From Phytophthora quininea (Eukaryota; Oomycota; Peronosporomycetes; Peronosporales; Peronosporaceae), in contig JAAVTG010000142.1 of NCBI GenBank assembly GCA_011947345.1, positions 186,001 through 250,000 of the forward strand: a stretch of 64,000 bases of DNA, given 5' to 3'. The translations under genes were made by a program, and so were the position numbers. Of this stretch, positions 10,707 to 21,572 are shown piece after piece. Every line of letters begins with the position of its first letter. Within the stretch, counting starts at the first letter, position 1. The notes beneath the pieces are model-generated. The model saw only the letters and a list, made by a program, of their open reading frames with translations, did not search any database and was not told the DNA's origin.

Positions 10707-12973
10707 TCAATTTCCTGATCCCTCGATAGCAGGCTGGTCGTTATACTTACTGACTCGTCTAAGGATGGGCCGCTGCGGAGTGCGGCGAGATGTTCTTACA
10801 GGTGGCACATACACTTCATACGATTCATGCGTCGGTGGATACTGTGAGCGGCCATAAGACGGCATCGAGTACGATGACCCTGGGGGTTGTGCTAACAGTC
10901 CCGGTGGTTCATGCGCGAAGAACTCTTGCCGGCTCCACTGCTTGCCAAACCGTAGGCGCTGACTGCGTCCAAATACTCCGTCTGGCCCACCTGCATGCTC
11001 CGATTGATCAGGGTTTTGGTCGCGTGCTGGCGCTTGCGGCTGGGACGGCATCACCGGTACGTTCGTAATAGGACGAGCTCGACTGTCACGATAAAGTCGC
11101 GTATCGACATTGGTGTTGTCGTCGATGCAAAAGCGTGAGCGCGAGAGATTCTCCTTCTGCCGCATCCAGTCGGGTTTGAGCCCACCTGTCACACGTCGCG
11201 GAGCTTGTGGCGGTCCAGGGGTTGGCGTAGAGGTTGCAGTTGGTACAGGTTGCTGCGCTGATGCTGCTCGAGGTCGTGTAATTCGCGGGATTGGCGTGTT
11301 GTCTATGGGAACTTCCGTCTCTACTGGAGGCGTCCTCGAGGGTTGGCGCTCCGATGGCGACGGCTGCCGTCGAGTTAATTGGCGACTGGGCCGCCCTGTT
11401 GTTCCACTGTGACCACCACGCCGTGCTTGCTGCTGTGCTCGAGGCGCAGGTTGGGGAGCTTCAGGCTGCGATTTCAGGGACGATTTCTTCACCGGGGGAT
11501 GTTTTTAATCCACGAGGCTTTAATCCACTTCGCAAGAGCAATGATGCATTTTGGCAGCTCGGTTTCGCGACCTGGTGGCCCCCGAGTTCTGGTTAAATAG
11601 TTGACCGATTTACCAATGTTGGAAGAAATCACCTGATGTCTTTCCGGGGTCGGTAGCATCGCCACAATCTTCAGCACAAACAGCAGCTCGTCATCACGTC
11701 TCATCCGTTCTTGGGCTTTCTCTATAGCTGTAGTATCGCTCTGTGGCGTACTCTCGTCGTCGTCGTTGTCAGCGAGAACGTCGACCGCAAACGTGTTCAA
11801 CAAGTGATTCAAAACTGCCAACCCATCAGCTTCCACGAACCGAATGACCGCGTCGCGATCTCTGACGTCGGTGTTGCGGAGAATATCATATTGCAGAGCA
11901 ATTTTGACGCTGCTAGCTTCTCGACGGTCCAATAAATTCAATAGTGACGCTCGCAACAACTCAAACGCCAGAGCACGCTTTGGCAGCGGCTCCGTAGCCT
12001 CATGGGGTTTCTTTTCGATGATGTAAAATGGCACGTCCTTCTTTGGAGTTTGTACCGGTGCAATGACCACATCACCTGCAAGGGTATCACCAGTAGGGTC
12101 CTTGTTGGCTCCATCCAATGCGTTTTCCGCGCTCTCCTGAGTGCCTTCGGTTGGCTCCGGCTGTGCAATTTCTTGACTGTCAATCGCCATCGGTTCTTCT
12201 ATCGGCGCACTTGCCTGCTCCAACGAATTTGGCCTTGCACCTCCTGCAATATTATTCATCACCTCTAGAATATTTGGCGCTGGCGGTTCTTCTATGTCTG
12301 CTGGTGCTGCTGCTTCCGCTTCCACTACATCCGCATCCTCCTCCTTTCGTTCATCTGCCTCCACACTCTCGGCTGCGGTTGTCCATCTGCTCCGTTGTCT
12401 CCACTCGCTGCCTCTTCCGTCGTGTTCGCGGCGAAGTATCTTTCTCCTCGCTGCTCTCCATGCTCGCCCTCGTTCTCCTAACACTGCTGCGCATCTTTCT
12501 CCTGGGCGACGACATGAACGGCGACTTTACCAGCGCAATCATCCCATCAATCACCGCCGCCTCCGATAGCTCCTCTGTTGTGCCGTCCTCATACTCCACA
12601 CAGTAGCGATCTGCAAATGGCAAGAAGCACGTCACATGACCGCGAAGATCCTCATCTGCTCCCATCTCTCCATTGGTGGGGCGTCGTAGTGACACGCCTA
12701 AGTACCGACTGGTGCTCTCGTCCCTGACTGGAGGCGGGAAGGCGTCCTGGTCGTCGTCGTGTAGCTCGATGTTGGGCGCCGACAGGAACTTCATGACTTC
12801 TCCTCTGGGCAGCAGTCTGGGCTCGCCACCGCCGGGGACAAACAGCGTGTAGCAGTCCAGCGCGTCATCGTAGCGCGTGAGCCAGCCATGCTCCTCCCCT
12901 GTTTGCGAGCGCCCTTGCGCACCACGTGGGAACCCACGAAGCCAAACGGGTCTTTGGTCACGACGTGGCTCAT
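10707..12973 (-). CDS. Tudor-like protein with TFIIS N-terminal (TND/LW) domain
   Basis: Three frames combine into about 755 residues. The start is MSHVVTKDPFGFVG at 12973; a -1 break at 12902-12904 joins it to a segment rich in Trp/Tyr and acidic residues (HGWLTRYDDALDCYTLFV, then RYCVEYEDGTTEEL) that resembles Tudor/PWWP-like folds. After a net +1 change near 12370-12390, best explained by two missing bases, an acidic linker leads to a helical domain ending LKIVAMLPTPERHQV...IGKSVNYL...ALAKWIKASW. This matches the TFIIS N-terminal domain, which docks elongation factors. A -1 break at 11494-11498 joins a Pro/Arg/Gln-rich tail. The protein is probably nuclear and involved in Pol II elongation or chromatin. 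Neighbours are also chromatin proteins. Confidence 0.65.
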
Positions 12974-13155
12974 CACACAGAGAGAACGCGCAGCAGCCAA
13001 AAGCGGGGACCAAAGGATTCTACGCTGGTCCTTCTAGCTAGCACCTGCCCTGACGATGGAGGTCTGCTGCGGACGCCTACAGAAGCCGCGCTCGTCGCCG
13101 AGGAGCTGCCCCGTTGGCGCCTTTATTTACTGTGGATGATAAACGCTCTATTCTG

Positions 13156-13214
13156 TAATTAGGACTAAAATGGAGGCCTAATTACGACTTTCAACTTCAG
13201 ACCTAATTAGGACT
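13156..13214. repeat. Three copies of an 11-bp motif upstream of the Lsm gene
   Basis: TAATTAGGACT at 13156-13166, TAATTACGACT at 13179-13189 and TAATTAGGACT at 13204-13214, spaced 23 and 25 bp start to start, ending a few bases before the ATG at 13221. Could be 5' UTR or promoter elements. Confidence 0.7.
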
Positions 13215-13220
13215 TATAGC

Positions 13221-13661
13221 TTGGTGATGCTGGGGATCGCGAGCAAGACGCCGGCGGTGCTATCGCTCAATGGGCAGCCGCAAGTGACGCTGGGCGACGG
13301 ACAGCAGCTATCGCAGCACATGGAGCCGCCTACACGCGTAGGAGAGGCCACACGGGAGGTTATGACGCTGCTGGGGGCGCTCGTGCGGCTACGGATCTCG
13401 GACGGCCGCGTGGTGGTGGGCCGCTTCCACTGCTTCGACAAGCACCAGAACGTGATCCTGCGCGACGGCAGGGAATTCGCGCCCACGCGCAGCCACATGA
13501 AGAAAAGCAAAGACAAGGCGGTTATGCGGGCGGAGGCCCATGACCGCGACCAGGAAGAGGAGGAGCGCTTCGCAGGGGTCTTGCTACCCATTGGGAGCCG
13601 CTCGCTGGGGATGACGCTCGTGCCTGGGAAGCACATTGTGTACATGAAGGTGCAGAGCTGA
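13221..13661 (+). CDS. Lsm-domain protein resembling NatC subunit NAA38/LSMD1
   Basis: A single exon of about 146 residues; Met at 13221 or 13227. The Sm1 part (GALVRLRISDGRVVVGRF...NVILRDGREF) and the Sm2 part (RSLGMTLVPGKHIVYMKV) are separated by a charged insert of about 45 residues. Short Sm2 ends of the form G-x-x-LVPG-x-HIV are typical of NAA38/LSMD1, the small auxiliary subunit of the NatC N-terminal acetyltransferase. Other Lsm proteins have RGxxI at that place instead. The first 45 residues are not conserved-looking. Three copies of an 11-bp TAATTA[GC]GACT motif lie just upstream (13156-13214). Assignment to NAA38 is by motif memory only. Confidence 0.65.
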   Translation: MVMLGIASKTPAVLSLNGQPQVTLGDGQQLSQHMEPPTRVGEATREVMTLLGALVRLRISDGRVVVGRFHCFDKHQNVILRDGREFAPTRSHMKKSKDKAVMRAEAHDRDQEEEERFAGVLLPIGSRSLGMTLVPGKHIVYMKVQS

Positions 13662-13682
13662 GGTTTTGTGAAGCTAATACAT

Positions 13683-16128
13683 TTACAGACGGTTGTCTTC
13701 CAAGACTTGCGCCTCTTTCTCGTCGACGAACGAGTCGACATTCGTGATCATCTCCTCCACCAGACTGCAGACGGCAGAAGCGTCCGCGTCGGGGTTTGTT
13801 GCTTGTGCGGAGGGTCGTAAAATGAAGCTGGAGAAGTGGTGCGCAAGTCGGGCGGCGTCCATGCCGTTCTTGGTCGAGTACACGTTGACGTCGTTCAGAT
13901 GGAAGAGCAAGCAGGCGAGCATGGTGCTGCAAAAGGAAATACACACAAGTGAGATGAGGTCAACACATTACGACCTTGATGGGCGTACAGGTTCTTTGGG
14001 GGTAATGCTTCTAGCAGCGCACGGAGATTGCGACGCAAGTCAAAGGGTGCGGTCTGTGCCTCATGTGCGAGGTTCCGGAAGTCCTCGTACATCGCAAACG
14101 GAATTACAGGCTGCTCCAGCTGTTTCAGCCAGAGCTTCACGACTGCGCCCGCTGTAATCGCATCCATCAGCCCCTCCAGCTCCTCTTTGGTGGGTTTGCG
14201 GTCCGATGACACGCTCGCAAATTGATTAAGGAACTTCACAGCAGCCTAGTAAACAACAAACATGTCAGTCTACATAGACTTTAACCGAACCATGGAGTGG
14301 CTTGCAAACGCACCCGTAGTGTTGCAGCGTCAGGCTCTGCTTCGTAAAAATTTTCCATCTCGATGCCTGGAGTGGAGTCGAATATGAAGTTGATGGCATA
14401 GACGATTGCCTTCGGCATGCTTTCACCCGGCCCAAGGAGGATAGATGACTCGGTGTCTAGAGCACTCGACCGTTGACGAGCAACGGCTCTCGGCTTCTTG
14501 TATCTTCCACTAGCTAACGCAGCTCCAGTTTTTCGCCCGGAGATTTCAAATCCGGTCGTGGACTGTTGGCACTGCGTACAAGCACCGAGTCCAGCATGTT
14601 CGCCCACGCTACCGTGGTTTGCGGCGAATCGGCAATCAAACTATAAACGCGAGACGACCGCGGAGTGCTGCCTTTTTCCTGCTTGGCTGGGGTGGAAGCC
14701 GCTTTTTCGTTGTTTGTATTCGAGCTGCCATTTTCCTCATCGGATGACACGTAGTCGTCCGCATAGTGCGTTCCCCAGCTATTACGGCAGGTGATGTCGA
14801 AGCGACAGCCCTTATACTTGGGGTGGCTGCGCTTGCCGATGCACTGGATAAGTCGCAACGATATAGCCCCAATTTCTCCAAGTGGAATAGGCCCCCATGC
14901 AGACTGGACTACGTCTGCGTAGTAGCGCACTTCATTCGAGCGCGCATACAGAACAAAGTAGCGCGAATTCCACTTCTTCAGCCCTTTAATCCCGCGCCGC
15001 TGTTTCTGACGCAGCCAGCCTTCCAACAACACACCGCTGCCCGGTCTTCCAGGAAATGCACCTGGAACTTTGCGCAGGCCAGGACTCAGCACATCCTCGC
15101 TGCCAGGAACTGAGAACCTGGGAGATCCTCCATATTCAGAGCCCCCACTGATCGAGTGCTTCAAGCGATCTGTCCGACGGTTTACGATGATTGCAGGCGC
15201 TCCACCACCAGTTTGAACTTCCGATGGCCTCACTGATGGCGCAGCATTTCCGATGGCCGCAGAATGGCGAGTCGATGGTGATTCCGACGACGAATGCTCC
15301 GAGGCCGGTGTCGTGCTCTTTTTTTTTCTCTACTGGGGTTTCCGTAATAGGAATCTCTGAGCCCTCGGCACTAAAGCCCTTAGCCTTCCCGCCGAAAGGA
15401 GAAAGCACTCGAGTCTTGGCCATGATCTTCGAAAGGTTTGTCTTCTTCCCAGAGTTTGGCTCTGTTCGTCGAGACTCTTTAACGGGCGATAGCACTTCAT
15501 CGCTATCATCTGAATGCTTCCTCGAGCTTTCCTCGAGCTTCTTTAACTTTGGACGAGGCTGCTTCGACCCCGCAGGCGACTCGCTCGGCTGTTTGCCAGA
15601 AGTTGGGGGCGTCATGATGGACCCTGCGATGTACGCGTCCAGATCCGAGTCCTCGTCGCTCACCACTTCCTTGGCCTCCTCCTTTGACGCCTTCCTCTTG
15701 CTTGGTGGAACCTCGTCTTCGTCTGAATCGCTGTACCACTTCTTAGAAGAACTGCGCTTGGTTGATCGACTGCTGCGAGACAGCGACCCAAAACTTTTCT
15801 TCTTGCTCTTGGGCTTCTCCTCACTGTCCTCCTTTCCCCTCACAATTTGGCTCTTTTTCTCGATACTGACAGGCTCACTCGAGAATGGATTTCTATTCTC
15901 TGCCGCGACTCTGGGGGCGACGGCGACGCCGCTTTCTCGAGACTCCGAACTGCTGGAGGAGCGAAGGGAGCTGGCGGTCGACCGCTTCTTCGCTGCCTTT
16001 TTCGCTGCGTTCTCGCGCACGTCGGAGCCCAGCGGGCGGTCGTCGTCGGAGCTGTCGTCCAGCACCTCGCCCATACGCTCGTCGCCTCGAGAGCTTTTGG
16101 CGCGACGGAAGCGCGAGGTCATCTCCAT
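13683..16128 (-). CDS. PH-RhoGAP protein with long Ser/Lys-rich N-terminus
   Basis: Exons 16128-14314, 14245-13989 and 13926-13683 give about 772 residues after repairing a T9 run (15319-15327, net two bases) and a T5 run (14529-14533). The first 300 residues are disordered and rich in Ser, Lys and Asp (SDSDEDEVPPSKRK). A PH domain follows (LEGWLRQKQRRG...WNSRYFVLY...WANMLDSVL). The RhoGAP domain begins near FIFDSTPGIEMENF and continues LKQLEQPVIPFAMYEDF, then ALPPKN and LACLLFHLNDV...NGMDAARLAHHF...LRP. RhoGAPs stimulate GTP hydrolysis by Rho/Rac proteins at membranes. The GIFR arginine-finger region reads M-E-N-F-Y-E-A-E, so the catalytic Arg seems to be missing. The start at 16128 is chosen because the open frame upstream runs into the neighbour's 3' end. 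Confidence 0.75.
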
Positions 16129-16230
16129 ATTGAAGTCTTCCAAGATGTCGCGATTGCTGAAATAACACGTTTGACCAAATAAATGTCTGCCTATTTTTGG
16201 TCCTTTATTTGGTTCGGACAAAATCTAGAC

Positions 16231-18600
16231 TTACAGCTCGAACTCTTCCTCGTGCACGTCAAAGTGGCCGCCGCCCAGTGCGACCGCAGCTTCATTCGTC
16301 GCCATCTTCAGAGCTGGCGGACCAGACACAAACACGCCCACTGCCGGCAGCAGACTCACCGGACTCTCGACAGTCTTGTGCACCGCCAGCGTCTGCTGCA
16401 GCAGCGACGTCATGTCCGGCCGCTCGCCGACCACGACGTTCATGTGGTTGACGAGGTCGCCAACTGTATGGACGTCGCCTCCGTAGACTGCAGCATTACT
16501 CTTTGGAGTTACGATGTCGGCAGGCGTCGGTGCGCTGGCTCCGTGACTGCGACGGAACATAACGAACTCATACCAGATGAAGGCGTAGACCACGACGATC
16601 GTCAAGCAGAACATGAACAGCTCGAAGGCGCGCTCGAGAGGCCACAGCTCAAAGTGGTTGTCTCCTTGGATGATACCGTTTCCCCATCGGACGGCGGCTA
16701 CCACGAAGACTGCGATGGCATACAGAGCCAAGTACATGACAAACCGCAGCGTGTTGCTCGACCGCAGCGGTTCGTAGAATGGCCGTGGAGTCAACTTGCT
16801 ATCGGTCTTGGTCGGTGTAACATCAACTACTTCCTTTGAATGAGGCGACTCCAGCTTCTGGTTGAGATCCGCCTCCGAATATGAACCCGTAGCGAATAAG
16901 TGCGCTTGGAAAAACTGGTGGTGTGGGTCCAATTCACGCAGCTTCGCAATCACCGGAGCGACAGACTGGAACACACTCAGCTCGCGGAACGTGAAGATGA
17001 ACGAGAAGCGCTGGGTCCACGAGGCACCATTGCTCGACAGCTTGGCGGCAAGGTCGTCCAAAATGGCTAATACCGGCGTCACTCCGATACCGCCGCCAAC
17101 CAAACACACGGTCGAGTAGTCTTCGTACAGCTCCAACGAAGCACCGTAGAAGCCGTCCATGAACATCAGAGGGGCGACATTATCGCGGGCACACTCCTTG
17201 GCGTACTGGACGAGGTTCTTCGACCAGTCTCCAAGAGGCTTTACCAGAAGAACCACGTCCGTCACGCTCGTCTTTGGGGACGATGCAATCGTAAGCGCGT
17301 GCCACTCAAGCTTGGAAATGTGCGGCACATTCAAGTAGAGGAAGTTGCCGATCTTATAGTCGTAGTTTGAAGACGGCGACTTTCCAGGTGCTGCTCGCTT
17401 GACGGCAATCTTGACGAGTTCGTCGTCTCCCTCACCGACGATCGAAAACTCGCTCACTGTGACTGGGGTCATGGCGTTCCAACTCGAAGCTGCTCGGCTC
17501 ACGAACCAGACGCATCCAGAGGGGAGGATCCACCAGATAATCTGCGCCCAGTGCAAAATGGCGAACAGGACAGCCACAACAAACAGAACCCAGTGCGTGA
17601 TGTAGAACCACTCGTAGGCCTTGCGGCGGATGATGGGGATCGAGGTCGGGATCATGAGTACGAGGGCGACCACAGAGATGAAGCCGAAGAAATTAAACCA
17701 CGCGTAGTAGCCGCCGCCAGAGTTGTCCAGCGTGAAGTCGCAGCTCGTGCACGGTAGCTGGTTCACCTGCCACGTGCCCAGACGGACCCAGTACACCCAG
17801 TAGCCCAGCATGTGCACCACGCCAGTGATCACAGTCATAAAGCCGATCCAGCGGTGGAACTTGACGCCGTTGGCGTACGAGACGTTGAAGAACTCCATCC
17901 AGCCGGAGTTTCTTGTGACCGGCAACAACAAGAACGCCATGTTATAGATACACAAATACGCCGAGCTGATGCCGATAATGTTGTAGTACTTGGACGTGTT
18001 GAGAGTGCCGGCTTCCTTGGCGGAATCGATTCGACGGTCCCACTCGAACCAAAAGCACAAGGCGTTGCCGCCGATCACGTACACGACACCCACGACCCAC
18101 TCTCCAACCGTGAAGCGCGACACGCCGAGCAACGGGAACTTGGGCTTGCGACGCATGAGCATCGCAAAGCGCCAGATCAACGTGGACGTCAGCCGACGAG
18201 CTGTGTTGATGTGGCGCAAGTACTCGATGAGCAGCACGCTGATAACGAACGGCACGATGCAGAAGATGAAGAGGAAGGTGGGGCGGATCATCTCCGTGTG
18301 GCCGGTCTCGGTAATGTTGCGCCCAATGCCCGTGTCCAAGATGTACCCCATGTGGCCGTGGCTGCTCATCGCCGGCATGTCCGGGTAGCCGTTCCACCAC
18401 TTCATGATGGTGTTCTGCATGTTGAGCTCGTACATCGGTGCCCATGTCGCGATGTTGCCGAAGATGAAGACAGCGATGCCCAGAGCGATGAAGAAGCGGA
18501 CGACATGGACGGCAGTAGACAGCGATGCAGGCTGTGCTTGGACTTGGAGTCTCGGACTTCCTTCCACTTCCGGGGTCTTGAGGATGGTGTAGCCCGTCAT
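16231..18600 (-). CDS. Ferric reductase/NADPH oxidase family membrane flavocytochrome, copy 1
   Basis: An intact frame of 789 residues. The ferric-reductase transmembrane core has two His-x13-His pairs (HRWIGFMTVITGVVH and HWVLFVVAVLFAILH), which hold two haems. FAD binding is marked by HALTIASSP, NADPH binding by GGGIGVTPVLAIL, and the C-terminus by VFVSGPP and EEEFEL. The enzyme passes electrons from cytosolic NADPH through FAD and two haems to Fe(III) or O2 outside. There is no N-terminal EF-hand, unlike RBOH/NOX5. Two further hydrophobic helices (LRFVMYLALYAIAVFVVAAV and LFMFCLTIVVVYAFIW) are inserted in the nucleotide-binding half, as in plant FRO reductases, so a FRO-like ferric reductase is the better guess. 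A paralogue lies directly upstream on the same strand with tracts of near-identical DNA. Confidence 0.88.
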   Translation of the reverse strand: MTGYTILKTPEVEGSPRLQVQAQPASLSTAVHVVRFFIALGIAVFIFGNIATWAPMYELNMQNTIMKWWNGYPDMPAMSSHGHMGYILDTGIGRNITETGHTEMIRPTFLFIFCIVPFVISVLLIEYLRHINTARRLTSTLIWRFAMLMRRKPKFPLLGVSRFTVGEWVVGVVYVIGGNALCFWFEWDRRIDSAKEAGTLNTSKYYNIIGISSAYLCIYNMAFLLLPVTRNSGWMEFFNVSYANGVKFHRWIGFMTVITGVVHMLGYWVYWVRLGTWQVNQLPCTSCDFTLDNSGGGYYAWFNFFGFISVVALVLMIPTSIPIIRRKAYEWFYITHWVLFVVAVLFAILHWAQIIWWILPSGCVWFVSRAASSWNAMTPVTVSEFSIVGEGDDELVKIAVKRAAPGKSPSSNYDYKIGNFLYLNVPHISKLEWHALTIASSPKTSVTDVVLLVKPLGDWSKNLVQYAKECARDNVAPLMFMDGFYGASLELYEDYSTVCLVGGGIGVTPVLAILDDLAAKLSSNGASWTQRFSFIFTFRELSVFQSVAPVIAKLRELDPHHQFFQAHLFATGSYSEADLNQKLESPHSKEVVDVTPTKTDSKLTPRPFYEPLRSSNTLRFVMYLALYAIAVFVVAAVRWGNGIIQGDNHFELWPLERAFELFMFCLTIVVVYAFIWYEFVMFRRSHGASAPTPADIVTPKSNAAVYGGDVHTVGDLVNHMNVVVGERPDMTSLLQQTLAVHKTVESPVSLLPAVGVFVSGPPALKMATNEAAVALGGGHFDVHEEEFEL

Positions 18601-19201
18601 GGTCCTTCAAATGACGTACCCGTTGACGAGGCAAATTCCGGAATGGGGCTGTCGATTCTGCTGGTTCGCCGACTTGGTGGTCCAGCGGCAACTATCCTGT
18701 CAACAATATCGATTGCCAGGACGCGGGAAGCGCTGCAGCCGGGCAGATTTGCATGGCAGCTTGCTGCCAAATCGACTCGCTATCCAGTCAACAATACGCG
18801 TAGAGGTTCCGCCGATAAAGAGCGTCGTCCGCACGAGTTCAGATTCCCCAGTCAACAATGGCAAAGTGGCGGTAAGGTCAATCGATTTACGTGTCGTGGC
18901 TCCGCAATTCAAGCGAACACGAAGATGGCACGAACATACACTTTTTCAAGACAAGTCACAAACGAGTGGCTATCACTACTGCGTTTCGATGGCCGAGCAG
19001 CAGCGACCGACTCTATTCAACAATACGGCTCAAAAGATACGAGGTCATGATTGCCCGCCGGAAGATTTGTCTTCAACTTGGTCAGATACACTTGATGTGC
19101 TGACACCTGACATCAGCTCGACCAACTCGCGCAAACACAAGCCATGCAAGGAAAAACTCATGAGCCTGAAGAATTCGTGTGCTGTGGCAGCTGACCCGCG
19201 T
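18601..19201. promoter_or_regulatory. Spacer between the two ferric-reductase genes with repeated TCAACAATA motif
   Basis: About 600 bp upstream of copy 1 and downstream of copy 2. It contains TCAACAATA at 18700-18708, 18788-18796 and 19017-19025, and TCAACAAT at 18852-18859. Two more copies occur upstream of copy 2 (21679-21687 and 21902-21910). The contexts TCCTGTCAACAATA at about 18695 and 21674 match over 14 bases. A shared promoter element is an inference; long open frames crossing the spacer on the + strand are shadows of the coding regions. No conserved coding sequence is seen here. Confidence 0.4.
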
Positions 19202-21572
19202 TTACAGCTCGAACTCTTCCTCGTGCACGTCAAAGTGGCCGCCGCCCAATGCGACCGCAGCTTCATTCGTCGCCATCTTCAGAGCTGGCGGACCAGACAC
19301 AAACACGCCCACTGCCGGCAGCAGACTCACCGGACTCTCGACAGTCTTGTGCACCGCCAGCGTCTGCTGCAGCAGCGACGTCATGTCCGGCCGCTCGCCG
19401 ACCACGACGTTCATGTGGTTGACGAGGTCGCCAACTGTATGGACGTCGCCTCCGTAGACTGCAGCATTACTCTTTGGAGTTACGATGTCGGCAGGCGTCG
19501 GTGCGCTGGCTCCGTGACTGCGACGGAACATAACGAACTCATACCAGATGAAGGCGTAGACCACGACGATCGTCAAGCAGAACATGAACAGCTCGAACGC
19601 TCGTTGAAGAGGCCATAGCTCGTAACGGCTATTTCCCATGATGATACCGTTTCCCCATCGAACCCCGATAAGTATGAAAATTGCGACCACAAAGAGCGCA
19701 AACAGCATGACGATCCGCAGCTTATTGCTCGAGCGCAGCGGCTCGTAGAACGGTCGGGGGCAAATCTGCAAACAGTCTTGGTCGGTGCAACGTTCAAAAC
19801 TCGGTAGCCGACCGATCTTCCAGCGGCTGACTTAGTTCATCAAGTGAGTATTCACCGGTGGCAAACAAGTGGGTCTGAAAGAACTGTTCGTGTGGATCCA
19901 ACTCGCGCAGCTTTGCGATTGAAGGTATCACACACTGGAGAATGCTAAGCTCGCGGAACGTGAAGATGAACGAGAAGCGCTGGGTCCACGAGGTACCATT
20001 GCTCGACAGCTTGGCGGCAAGGTCGTCCAAAATGGCTAATACTGGCGTCACTCCGATACCGCCGCCAACCAAACACACGGTCGAGTAGTCTTCGTACAGC
20101 TCCAACGAAGCACCGTAGAAGCCGTCCATGAACATCAGAGGGGCGACATTATCGCGGGCACACTCCTTGGCGTACTGGACGAGGTTCTTCGACCACCCGC
20201 CTACAGGCTTGACAAGCAACGCCACGTCGGTAGGGCTTGCTTTTGGAGATGACGCAATGGTGAGAGGGTGCCACTCGAGCTTTGAAATGCGCGGCACATT
20301 CAGATACAGGAAATTGCCGACCTTGAAATCGTACTTCGGAGATGATGGCGACGTTCCAGGTGCTGCACGCTTGACTACGATCTTCACCAGTTCCTTCCCC
20401 TCCTCGCCAACGATTGATATTGCGCCGATAACGACGGGGGTCATGGTGTTCCAACTCGAAGCCGCTCGGCTCACCAGCCACACACACCCAGACGGTAAGA
20501 TCCACCAGAGAATTTGCGACCAGTGCAGAATTGCAAACAATACGGCGATGGCGAACAGAACCCAGTGCGTGATGTAGAACCACTCGTAGGCCTTGCGGCG
20601 GATAATGGGGATCGAGGTCGGAACCATGAGCAGAAATGCCAGTGCAGAGATGAAGCCGAAGAAATTAAACCACGCGTAGAAGCCGCCTCCAGAGAAATCT
20701 TGCGTGAAGTCGCAGCTCGTGCACGGCAGTTGGTTCACCTGCCACTGCCCCAAACGAACCCAGTAGATCCAGTAGCCTAGCATGTGGAAGAAAGCCGTGC
20801 CCACCGTCATGAAACCAAGCCAGCGATGAAACTTGACGCCGTTGGCATACGAGATGCTAAAGAACTCCATCCACCCCGAATTCCGCGTTACAGGGAGCAG
20901 CAGGAACGACATGTTATAAATGCACATGTAAGCCATACTGATGCCGATAATGTTGTAGTACATGGAAGTGTCCAGCGTGTCGGTGTCCCTCGCCGTGTTG
21001 ACCCGCCGATGCCACTCGAACCAAAAGCACAAGGCGTTGCCACCCAGCACGAACACGACACCGAAAACCCACTCTCCAATCGTGAAGCGCGACACGCCGA
21101 GCAACGGGAACTTGGGCTTGCGACGCATGAGCATCGCAAAGCGCCAGATCAACGTGGACGTCAGCCGACGAGCTGTGTTGATGTGGCGCAAGTACTCAAT
21201 GAGCAGCACGCTGATAACGAACGGCACGATGCAGAAGATGAAGAGGAAGGTGGGGCGGATCATCTCGGTATGCCCCGACTCGGTGATGTTGCGATAGGGA
21301 CCCATGTCCAAGTTGTAGTTCATTTCGCCGTACGACACGTCAGGCTGGCCAGGGTAGCCGTTCCACCACTTCATGATGGTGTGCACCAGCTCGAGCTCGA
21401 ACATGGGCGCGTACGCAGCAATGTTGCCGAAGATGAAGACAGCGATGCCCAGCACGATGAAGAAGCGAACGACGTGGACAGCGGCGGATGGTGACGCAGA
21501 TTGAGGCTGCGTTTGGATGGTTGGGCTGCCCGAATCGATTTCAGGGGTCTTGAGGACGGCGTAGCCCGTCAT
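19202..21572 (-). CDS. Ferric reductase/NADPH oxidase family membrane flavocytochrome, copy 2
   Basis: About 790 residues after two -1 repairs (A4 at 19796-19799 and G5 at 19756-19760, + strand); without them the frame stops at 19794. Same architecture as copy 1: haem pairs HRWLGFMTVGTAFFH and HWVLFAIAVLFAILH, FAD motif HPLTIASSP (closer to the canonical HPxT than copy 1), GGGIGVTP, an inserted helix pair and the SGPP/EEEFEL end. Tracts at 19204-19597, 19948-20195 and 21082-21266 match copy 1 almost base for base, while the sequence between them differs in many positions. The two genes are in tandem with 600 bp between them, and the spacer and the upstream region carry repeated TCAACAATA motifs. 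Confidence 0.87.

Noticed and set aside
16231..18600. RBOH/NOX5-type calcium-regulated oxidase
   Set aside because: No EF-hands at the N-terminus, and the extra helix pair in the NADPH half fits FRO-type reductases better.
17812..19050. 412-codon open frame on the plus strand
   Set aside because: It is the antisense shadow of ferric-reductase copy 1, rich in His/Asp/Arg, and runs through the spacer. The minus frame has a full domain set.
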